Origin: Bacteroidales bacterium
Lineage (GTDB): Bacteria; Bacteroidota; Bacteroidia; Bacteroidales; Dysgonomonadaceae
Direction of reading: 5' to 3'
NCBI GenBank assembly: GCA_012518155.1
Contig: JAAYTC010000370.1
Span: 1 to 20,155, forward strand
DNA: 20,155 bases
Part shown: positions 14,599 through 20,155 of the stretch, in pieces
How positions within the stretch are numbered: position 1 is the stretch's first letter
Layout of the letters: every line of letters begins with the position of its first letter
The notes under the pieces: generated by a model
Seen by the model: the letters and a program-made list of their open reading frames with translations, nothing else
Databases searched by the model: none
Told to the model about the DNA's origin: nothing
Made by a program: the position numbers and the translations under genes

Positions 14599-14677
14599 CC
14601 CTCAGTTGGCGGCTGCCTACATCGTGTAAATCGCTCCACACGAGAAGATCTCGATGGTTCGTGCCCGTGCTGTTAAA

Positions 14678-16420
14678 TTATCGAATCAGGTGAGGTGCTG
14701 TTCGGGAATACCCCTTTTCATTTGGGTGCAACCCATCCGTGAAGAACGACTCCACGATTTTTCCATCCTTCAACAACTCTTTCCCTGCCTCGATGTAGGT
14801 GTATTGGTTTCGAATTGCCATTTTTTCAATCATCCTGTTTACGGCATCTACTTCCGCCTCCTTATCACGCCTCGGCAATAAACCCACCACCTTTAGGGTT
14901 GCTTTCGGCTGTCTATACTCTATCTGTTTCAGGAGAAACTCCAATCCTTCCACGATCTCCTCCCTGTTATCCAACCCCAAGTTGTTCGTGCCGATCATCA
15001 GCACCACCTCGTCGGCTTCAAACCCATCTAGTTCGCCATGATACACTCTCCAAAGAACATTTTCGATCCGGTCCCACCCGTATCCCAGGTTTAAAAACCC
15101 TCGGGGTTCCATGTACTTCTGCCAGCTTTCCGGCCCATTTTCTTTTCCTTCCTCGTCGTTCCAGTAATGGGTGATAGAATTTCCGATAATCACTTTTTGG
15201 GGCGAGGCAAGCTCAATTTCTCCCAGCTTATCGTGATGTCTTTTTTTCCACTCGTAAATGTAAGGTTCTCTTCGTTGGCTCACCGGTTGTGTTACTTTTT
15301 TGGAACCGGTAGGCATCCGCAGTATCTGCCGTATGCTCTTCTCGTAAGCATCGCCGTACGCCTGCATTCCCAGGTCGTTAGGATGTATATTGTCGACGCA
15401 CCCATCTTCGGGAAAGTTAATATCTTCTTTGCTCAGGTAGTAAAGCTCCTTCATGCCCGATTGCTTCAAGGAGTCGTACACCTCCTTCGAAGCCCTATTC
15501 AACCGGTCTGCCGCCTCCTTCGTTGTCCGATTCGTTTGATCGTTCCGATACCCGATGTGATCTACAATCAGGACAGGAATATCCAATTTCTCTTTTATGG
15601 TAGAAACACCGTAGGCAGTCCTATTTTTGACCTCCTCGTCCAACAAGCTTCCCATGTTCGGTAAACAGTCGAATACCACCAGTGCCGCGTCCAGTTCACT
15701 GATAAGATCCACCATCTCCTTTTCCAGCGGGCCATTTCCCGAAAAGCCCAAGTTAATCACCGGCAGATCTAGTTTTCGAGAGAGGATATTTGTCCAGCCC
15801 ATTCCCGGCCTTGAAGCGCATCCACCCTGCGCGATCGAGGTACCATACACTACAATCGGCTTCTCCTTCAGTCGGGGGATAAATGAAAATTGCGCCGAGT
15901 CAGGAACCCCTATTTCCATCCATTTCACGCTGTTGTAAAGCGGAAGGAAAAGTCGGTACTCGAAACCCTGCTCGTGGTATTTACTTCGTGAAAGCTGGGT
16001 ATAGGTATAAGTGATTGTATCTTCAAAATTATACCTACCGCTCGCCACTCGCCATTTTCCATCCGAATCGATGGCGTAGAGATCAACGCCCGATTTCCCC
16101 GTGGCCGGCATATGAGGCATTGCAAAGCTACTTGTAACGCCGTATCGGACAGTGATCTGCTCGGCGTTGGTGTAAAAATGCAGGGCCAGTCCCGTCGCGT
16201 TCAGGGACAAATTCCAAACCGACTTTCTTACTTTTTCTTCCGCCCTTTGCGGCAAACGCTGATAGCTCCTCCCTATCTCCTCCGGCCAGCCCTGGTTTTG
16301 GATCACCGGGTTATTGTCATTCATCGGGTTGTACCACGTTGTCTGCCCAAAAGCCATTGTTTGTTGGAGTACCGAAAAGGCACACAGCAAAACGATAAAA
16401 GTTACATTCCTTTTTTTCAT
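14678..16420 (-). CDS. Secreted two-domain SGNH/GDSL hydrolase (GxDLY plus tandem SGNH domains)
   Basis: A 580-residue exported esterase. The N-terminus MKKRNVTFIVLLCAFSVLQQTMAFGQ is a classical Sec signal with likely cleavage after AFG or AFGQ. A GxDLY module follows (GVDLY, 111-115). The first SGNH domain has GTSIAQGG (Ser185), GFSGNG and DNIHPND (Asp343, His346). The second, complete SGNH domain has GNSITHYW (Ser415), the GYG turn (446-448), GTNN (477-480) and DGLHP (Asp562, His565). Both catalytic sets are intact. Such proteins deacylate carbohydrates (for example acetyl-xylan or acetylated glycans) in the periplasm; the substrate is inferred only. It follows cca by 47 bp. Confidence 0.92.
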   Translation of the reverse strand: MKKRNVTFIVLLCAFSVLQQTMAFGQTTWYNPMNDNNPVIQNQGWPEEIGRSYQRLPQRAEEKVRKSVWNLSLNATGLALHFYTNAEQITVRYGVTSSFAMPHMPATGKSGVDLYAIDSDGKWRVASGRYNFEDTITYTYTQLSRSKYHEQGFEYRLFLPLYNSVKWMEIGVPDSAQFSFIPRLKEKPIVVYGTSIAQGGCASRPGMGWTNILSRKLDLPVINLGFSGNGPLEKEMVDLISELDAALVVFDCLPNMGSLLDEEVKNRTAYGVSTIKEKLDIPVLIVDHIGYRNDQTNRTTKEAADRLNRASKEVYDSLKQSGMKELYYLSKEDINFPEDGCVDNIHPNDLGMQAYGDAYEKSIRQILRMPTGSKKVTQPVSQRREPYIYEWKKRHHDKLGEIELASPQKVIIGNSITHYWNDEEGKENGPESWQKYMEPRGFLNLGYGWDRIENVLWRVYHGELDGFEADEVVLMIGTNNLGLDNREEIVEGLEFLLKQIEYRQPKATLKVVGLLPRRDKEAEVDAVNRMIEKMAIRNQYTYIEAGKELLKDGKIVESFFTDGLHPNEKGYSRTAPHLIR

Positions 16421-16467
16421 AGTTATTTAAATTATGTTCAAACACTTGTCGTTAGTCGGTTTCAGAT

Positions 16468-17916
16468 TCATCCTTCGATTTCAGATTCACCACTGGGTTT
16501 CAAGTTCATCTCTTCCGCTTTTTTCAACATAAACTTAAAAGCTGCGTCCCGTTCGTTTGGAATCACCCCATCGAGTATCGCGTCTTTTATAGCTGCTTTA
16601 AGCAATCCCACCTCACGCCCCTCCGGAAGGCCAAAAACTTCCATGATCTCGTTCCCATCTACCGGCGGTTGAAAGTTCCGAACCCGGTCTTTTTCTTCAA
16701 TCTCTTTCAATTTCTTTCGTACGATCTGAAAATTACTCAGAAATCGACGTACTCTCGCTGGATTTTTCGATGTGATATCCGCTTCACATAGTGTCATCAG
16801 GTCATCAATATCATCGCCCGCGTCAAACAGCAATCTCCTTACGGCGGAGTCAGTTACCTCCTCCTCCACCAGCTGCATCGGGCGCATATGCAATGAAACC
16901 ATTTTTCGGGTATATTTCATCTTCTCGTTTTGCGGGAGTTTCATCCGGCGGAAGATCCGCGGCACCATTTTTTCACCCACGTAGTTATGGTTATGGAAGG
17001 TCCAGCCCAGTTTTGGATCCCACCTCTTGGTCACCGGTTTCGCTATATCGTGTAGCAGAGCTGACCAACGGAGCCACAGGTTATCTGTCTTTTTTGCAAT
17101 ATTATCAAGTACCGCGAGCGTGTGGTAAAAATTGTCTTTATGCCCCACCCCATCTTTTGTTTCAGCTCCTTTTAAGGCAAGTAATTCGGGAAAAATGATC
17201 TCGAGCAGTCCCGTTTTTTCCAGCAATATAAACCCAACAGATGGCTTCGGCGATAGGATTATCTTGTTTAGCTCATCCGTCACCCGTTCCATCGACACAA
17301 TCTTAATCCGCTCCCTGTTCTCTTTTATGGCGTCGAATGTTTCGGGGAATATATCAAAGCCCAATTGCGAGGCAAACCGTATAGCCCTCATCATTCTGAG
17401 CGGATCATCGCTAAAGGTGATGCTCGGATCCCGCGGTGTACGTATAATAAGATCTTCCAAGTCCTGCATCCCATTAAAGGGATCCAACAACTCCCCGTAT
17501 CGCTCTTTATTAAGGCAGAACGCCATGGCATTAATCGTAAAATCCCGACGCTCTTGATCTTCCTTCAGCGTCCCGTCTTCCACGATAGGTTTCCGCGAGT
17601 CGAGCCGATACGATTCCTTGCGAGCGCCAACGAATTCAATTTCGTACTCCCCATGTTTAACCTGGGCGGTACCGAAATTCTTAAAAACGGAGATCCGTGT
17701 ATGTTTCCCCATCCTCTTTGCTACCGCTTCAGCCAGCTCAATCCCCTTGCCTACGGCAACAATATCGATATCCTTCGAAGGGCGATACAGAAAGAAATCG
17801 CGCACCTGTCCCCCTATCAAGTAGCACTCCACCTGCATTTCGTCGGCGGCAGCGGAGATCATCCTAAAAACGGGTTTTTCTAAATGCTTTTGTATCTCTT
17901 TCTGGTGTAATTCCAT
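16468..17916 (-). CDS. CCA tRNA nucleotidyltransferase / poly(A) polymerase family with HD domain
   Basis: Class II nucleotidyltransferase that most likely adds or repairs the 3' CCA end of tRNA. Motif A is LIGGQVRDFFLYRPSKDIDIVAVG with the two metal Asp residues 49 and 51. RRDFTINAMA (123-132), DPLRMMRAIRFASQLGFDI and RIKIVSMERVTDEL follow. A C-terminal HD domain is shown by HTLAVLDNI and LLHDIAKPVTKRW (His289-Asp290). The 482 residues match the Bacteroidota form of the family. A poly(A) polymerase activity cannot be excluded by motif. The ATG at 17916 is the only good start. No strong promoter is seen in the 253-bp divergent spacer on this strand. Confidence 0.94.
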   Translation of the reverse strand: MELHQKEIQKHLEKPVFRMISAAADEMQVECYLIGGQVRDFFLYRPSKDIDIVAVGKGIELAEAVAKRMGKHTRISVFKNFGTAQVKHGEYEIEFVGARKESYRLDSRKPIVEDGTLKEDQERRDFTINAMAFCLNKERYGELLDPFNGMQDLEDLIIRTPRDPSITFSDDPLRMMRAIRFASQLGFDIFPETFDAIKENRERIKIVSMERVTDELNKIILSPKPSVGFILLEKTGLLEIIFPELLALKGAETKDGVGHKDNFYHTLAVLDNIAKKTDNLWLRWSALLHDIAKPVTKRWDPKLGWTFHNHNYVGEKMVPRIFRRMKLPQNEKMKYTRKMVSLHMRPMQLVEEEVTDSAVRRLLFDAGDDIDDLMTLCEADITSKNPARVRRFLSNFQIVRKKLKEIEEKDRVRNFQPPVDGNEIMEVFGLPEGREVGLLKAAIKDAILDGVIPNERDAAFKFMLKKAEEMNLKPSGESEIEG

Positions 17917-17990
17917 TTTATAATTGATAGTTTGTTACTCTTCTTGACCCACTATTCGCGTCTGCAAAAATTGTGCTAACTACTAAAAAG

Positions 17991-18000
17991 AAAGATCTTT
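17991..18000. repeat. 10-bp palindrome in the divergent spacer upstream of cca
   Basis: AAAGATCTTT is a perfect palindrome in the 253-bp spacer between the cca start (17916) and the lipoprotein start (18170). The rest of the spacer is AT-rich and holds the lipoprotein -7 boxes; nothing else is recognisable in it. Confidence 0.35.
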
Positions 18001-18094
18001 AGCAATTGTTATAGAGCGTGCGAAAATTGGATGTTTTACTGTTATGAATTGCAAAATTACAATAATTGTGCCTCAAAACCGATTTTATAACGAA

Positions 18095-18110
18095 TATATT
18101 TGTAAATTTG
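18095..18110 (+). promoter_or_regulatory. Two adjacent -7 promoter boxes for the lipoprotein gene
   Basis: TATATTTG (18095-18102) and TAAATTTG (18103-18110) both match TAnnTTTG and lie back to back, 60-75 bp upstream of the chosen ATG. A -33 TTTG at the usual distance is not obvious for either. They also argue that the longer open frame starting at 18044 is not translated, since it would begin upstream of the promoter. Confidence 0.55.
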
Positions 18111-18169
18111 TAAGCATGTATGGCTTTTCCCGTATTCATTCACTGTACGTTAAACATACTATTTCAGCG

Positions 18170-18994
18170 ATGCGTTTTTCCGTTCAAACCACGATTCTAG
18201 TCCTTTTTGCCCTCCTTACTTTTTCCTGTTCCGGGAAAGGGCGAGGTCCTAAAATCTATCTTATGGAAGCAGACAAAGCCTACCGTGAAGGCAATTACTC
18301 TCTCGCTAAACTAAAGATAGACAGCATAAAAACCGTATATCCTAAAGCTTTTGATGAGATTCGTGAAGGTTTTTCATTGATGCAAGAGGTGCGGTTAGCA
18401 GAGAACCAAAGGAACATTGCTTTTTGCGACTCCATGTTGCGTGAAAGCTATGACCAACTCAACGAGATGCTCACCCGATTCGATTTCGTGCGAGACGATC
18501 GTTACCAAGAGTTCGGCGAGTATTATCCAAAAGCATATCCTCACCAAACATCTTTGGGCCGTAACGGCCTTCGCTCCGGTGTACGCGAGAAGGGGGCACT
18601 TTTTATTGAAAGCATACTATTAGGATCTACTGTGAGCCATAATAAAGTAAGGGTAACCTCCCGTGATGGAAGTTTTGCCGAAACAGGCGTCGTAACTGCC
18701 GACGGGCTGAATTACCGTTTTAACACATCAGAGCGATCTTACGAGATTGTACGCTACATTGGCAACGATGAAAATGGAATTGCTCAATTTATCTACACCT
18801 TTCATGATCAGCCCCTGACCGTTCATTTCATGGGAAGCCGCACCGTAACAGCTAACTTAACCGATGCCGCTAAAAGAGGGATCAGCCATTCCTTCGAACT
18901 CTCCAACCTCTTGCTCGACATCGAGCAACTCAAGTTGGAAAAGGAGAAGAGCGAAGTGTTGATTCGCTACTTACAAAGCCGTAAGGAAAAGTAA
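18170..18994 (+). CDS. Putative lipoprotein with N-terminal TPR-like helices and C-terminal coiled coil
   Basis: I do not recognise a family. From the ATG at 18170 the protein has 274 residues and begins MRFSVQTTILVLFALLTFSC, a signal peptide ending in a probable lipidation Cys at position 20, so it is likely membrane-anchored outside the cytoplasm. Next comes a helical stretch resembling a TPR hairpin (YLMEADKAYREGNYSLAKLK), a charged central part, then a beta-rich domain (HNKVRVTSRDGSFAETG onward) and a C-terminal Leu/Glu/Lys coiled coil ending in LIRYLQSRKEK. The frame is open 42 codons further upstream, but that part lacks signal-peptide character and overlaps the promoter. It is a single gene facing away from cca; the stop is followed by the riboswitch remnant. 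Confidence 0.75.
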   Translation: MRFSVQTTILVLFALLTFSCSGKGRGPKIYLMEADKAYREGNYSLAKLKIDSIKTVYPKAFDEIREGFSLMQEVRLAENQRNIAFCDSMLRESYDQLNEMLTRFDFVRDDRYQEFGEYYPKAYPHQTSLGRNGLRSGVREKGALFIESILLGSTVSHNKVRVTSRDGSFAETGVVTADGLNYRFNTSERSYEIVRYIGNDENGIAQFIYTFHDQPLTVHFMGSRTVTANLTDAAKRGISHSFELSNLLLDIEQLKLEKEKSEVLIRYLQSRKEK

Positions 18995-19030
18995 CAACTC
19001 ATTTCTATCTCCCTGTTCGCTCCCTTTTAC

Positions 19031-19118
19031 AACAGACCCGCTGCTGTAAGCTCCGCTTAGGTGCTGAACAAATACCTCAATTGCCATCTCCTCGACATGG
19101 AAGCGCACGGTGTACGGA
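19031..19118 (+). pseudogene. Truncated cobalamin-riboswitch remnant
   Basis: Positions 19031-19072 match 20114-20155 of the intact riboswitch at 41 of 42 bases, including the B12-box segment GACCCGCTGCTGTAAGC. The sequence continues to about 19118 with TGCCAnnn…TGGAAG-like spacing typical of the 3' half of Bacteroidota cobalamin aptamers. The 5' half (the AAAAGGGAA and AATCCTG core) is absent, and the closing GTCAGAAGACCTGCC-type 3' segment is not found. It therefore cannot fold as a full aptamer and no gene follows it in this direction. Confidence 0.8.
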
Positions 19119-19234
19119 TAGTAAAATTCGCCACTTTTGCCTCATTCAAGCTTTTTATATCCTCTAATTGATAAGTGCCGTAGCCTACAGAATAACTCGT
19201 ACTTAGTCCTTTGTTCTTTACTTTTGTATCATTT

Positions 19235-19552
19235 TCATTGAGTCTTTAGTTCAAATTCCATTCCTAATGCATCGGAAATACTCAAAAAAGTAGATAACTG
19301 CATATCGGTTTCGCCTTTTTCCAAGCGGGCAATGTATTCTCGTTTTTTTCCTATTCGCTTTGCAAGTTCTTTTTGTGTCATTTTTTTTTCTTTACGTTTC
19401 TCTTTGAATAGTTCAGCAACATACCATGCCCGAGCTTTCACGGAAAATTCTTCGTATGTTGATGTTCCATACTCGCCGTATTTTTCTTTCAATAAATTAT
19501 TTGCCGTTGGTAACTTATTTACTAACTCCTTATTTATTTTGATTGTACTCAT
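19235..19552 (-). CDS. HigA-type antitoxin, XRE-family DNA-binding protein
   Basis: A 105-residue antitoxin with a C-terminal Cro/CI-type helix-turn-helix (about 58-100): MTQKELAKRIGKKREYIARLEKGETDMQLSTFLSISDALG. The N-terminal half (TANNLLKEKYGEYGTSTYEEFSVKARAWYVAELFKEKRKEK) is charged and helical and should bind the toxin. It presumably neutralises the adjacent HigB-type toxin and represses the pair's own promoter, as is known for HigBA systems. Its ATG overlaps the toxin stop in ATGA (19552-19549), a sign of translational coupling. The order toxin first, antitoxin second is typical of higBA. The base composition is more AT-rich than the neighbouring housekeeping genes. Confidence 0.9.
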   Translation of the reverse strand: MSTIKINKELVNKLPTANNLLKEKYGEYGTSTYEEFSVKARAWYVAELFKEKRKEKKMTQKELAKRIGKKREYIARLEKGETDMQLSTFLSISDALGMEFELKTQ

Positions 19553-19899
19553 ATTATATATCTATTTAAAATTTCCTCCGCTTTTATTATCTCTTTTCGG
19601 TATTGTCTCGTGTCCTTCTTCAGAAATGAATTTAAAAATATAACACGTCGAGATTGTACAAAATTCACGTTATCTACGGCGAATAATAAAGTACGGTATT
19701 CATTATTGCCGACTGATACTCGCATTTCATATAATCTTGTTGTTTGTAATTTCTTTACAAATTTCTCACTGACAACATATTGAGAAATGATCACATGCAT
19801 AACATAATCAAATTTTTCCTGCACTTTTTGTTGAAGTGAATTATAATACTCATCAAACTCAGGTGTTCGGATAATTATGCGGATCTCGTTATTACTCAC
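19549..19899 (-). CDS. HigB-type toxin, RelE/ParE superfamily (phage Gp49-like)
   Basis: A predicted ribosome-dependent mRNA endonuclease of the RelE/HigB fold, Gp49-like family. Typical segments are RTPEFDEYYNSLQQKVQEKFDYVMHVI, KFVKKLQTTRLYEMRVSVGNNEYRTLLFAVDN and VIFLNSFLKKDTRQYRKEIIKAEEILNRY; the Tyr-Arg-basic surface (RLYEMRVSVG and EYRTLLF) corresponds to the RNase face. The start is ambiguous: TTG at 19935 gives 128 residues, GTG at 19899 gives 116, closer to family length. GTG is preferred because the promoter-like TTAATTTG lies only about 10 bp before the TTG. There is no ATG option near the N-terminus. Confidence 0.85.
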   Translation of the reverse strand: MSNNEIRIIIRTPEFDEYYNSLQQKVQEKFDYVMHVIISQYVVSEKFVKKLQTTRLYEMRVSVGNNEYRTLLFAVDNVNFVQSRRVIFLNSFLKKDTRQYRKEIIKAEEILNRYII

Positions 19900-19939
19900 A
19901 TCTGCAAATGTAACATATTCATTACATTTATCCAAATGA

Positions 19940-19978
19940 AATTTTGCAAATTAATCGCTGGATTGCAGGTTCGTACCT
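19940..19978. promoter_or_regulatory. Possible operator/promoter region of the toxin-antitoxin pair
   Basis: Just upstream of the toxin lie AATTT-tgc-AAATT (19940-19952), overlapping the minus-strand near -7 box TTAATTTG, and the imperfect palindrome AGGTTCGTACCT (19967-19978). Antitoxin binding to inverted repeats at the promoter is usual for HigBA; whether these are the sites is inference. Confidence 0.35.
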
Positions 19979-20031
19979 ATTTACACTGTTGATTAAAAAA
20001 TCCTCGATGCGTGTAATTACAATTTTTTCTC

Positions 20032-20039
20032 TATCTTTG
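20032..20039 (+). promoter_or_regulatory. -7 promoter box for the riboswitch transcript
   Basis: TATCTTTG matches the Bacteroidota -7 consensus at all defined positions and lies about 10-15 bp before the first recognisable aptamer stem. No convincing -33 TTTG is seen 19-21 bp upstream. Confidence 0.55.
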
Positions 20040-20045
20040 CCCTTG

Positions 20046-20155
20046 AATTTTGGTTTCGTCCGCTTCAAAGGCTTCGAAGCGAACGATGAAAAGGGAATCA
20101 GGTGTAAATCCTGAACAGACCCGCTGCTGTAAGCTCCGCTTACGTGCTGAACAAA
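20046..20155 (+). ncRNA. Cobalamin (B12) riboswitch aptamer, cut by the window end
   Basis: Senses adenosylcobalamin-type ligands in the nascent RNA and normally shuts off B12 uptake or synthesis genes. Visible parts in order: the 5' stem with CGTCCGCTTC pairing to GAAGCGAACG (about 20057-20084), the conserved AAAAGGGAA (20090-20098), the P5 hairpin TCAGG…CCTGA (around 20098-20114) and the B12 box GACCCGCTGCTGTAAGC (20118-20134). The usual 3' closing segment would lie beyond the window. In Bacteroidota such elements most often precede btuB-like TonB-dependent receptors or cob genes, so a plus-strand B12 gene is expected just to the right. Confidence 0.92.

Noticed and set aside
14520..14677. 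yybP-ykoY manganese riboswitch upstream of terC
   Set aside because: The conserved core of that riboswitch class is not found on either strand; only a simple nested inverted repeat is visible.
16455..16490. Short direct repeat TTTCAGATTCA at the end of cca
   Set aside because: Two 11-bp copies at the stop codon look like an ordinary slippage duplication; nothing suggests function.
18044..18169. N-terminal extension of the lipoprotein from the ATG at 18044
   Set aside because: The extension would start upstream of the two -7 boxes and would bury the signal peptide and lipidation Cys inside the protein.
19219..19226. Promoter box TACTTTTG on the plus strand pointing into higA antisense
   Set aside because: It matches the -7 consensus, but the region is AT-rich, no -33 box lies at the right distance and no gene follows, so it may be chance.
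20046..20155. Long minus-strand open frame across the riboswitch
   Set aside because: Antisense of conserved riboswitch sequence; it is open by chance in the same frame in both copies and has no start or family features.

Overview
The window is a chromosomal segment of a Bacteroidota bacterium, most likely order Bacteroidales (a Dysgonomonadaceae/Porphyromonadaceae-like genome would fit; that is inference). The reasons are the gene order ftsX–DUF3098–uppP–truB–queA–folK, the long-form pyrF, the near absence of Shine-Dalgarno sites, and several promoter-like sites of the Bacteroidota type (-7 box TAnnTTTG, with -33 TTTG where recognisable). Almost all of it is tightly packed housekeeping sequence. 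The last 1.2 kb is the accessory part.

Layout. Positions 2-3510 are on the plus strand: the 3' part of an unrecognised, probably propeller-like protein, then pyrF (pyrimidine synthesis), a DUF4395 membrane protein and an HD-domain phosphohydrolase. A DUF454 (YbaN-like) membrane protein converges on the HD gene with a 2-bp gap. Its upstream region holds two 32-bp direct repeats, each reading as a complete Bacteroidota promoter. A low-molecular-weight protein tyrosine phosphatase (plus strand, with the best promoter in the window) overlaps tail to tail with a DUF4332 helix-hairpin-helix protein. From there to 17.9 kb everything is on the minus strand. In transcription order it is: cca, a two-domain SGNH esterase, terC, ftsX, DUF3098, uppP, a possible 30-codon small ORF, truB, queA, folK, a patatin-like lipase, a GH13 amylase (20-bp overlap with the lipase), prs and DUF4332. 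These cover tRNA maturation (cca, truB, queA), the cell envelope (ftsX, uppP, terC), folate synthesis (folK) and PRPP supply (prs, which also feeds pyrimidine synthesis upstream of pyrF).

The right end (18.1-20.2 kb) has a secreted lipoprotein gene on the plus strand, followed by a higBA-type toxin-antitoxin pair on the minus strand. The pair lies between two copies of cobalamin-riboswitch sequence. The right copy is an apparently intact aptamer with its own promoter, cut by the window end. The left copy is a fragment holding the B12-box region: 41 of 42 bases match the right copy, but the 5' half and the usual 3' end are missing. This arrangement, a toxin-antitoxin cassette between a decayed and a live B12 riboswitch, is the most interesting structure in the window. 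No CRISPR array, cas gene, transposase, integrase, rRNA or tRNA was found.
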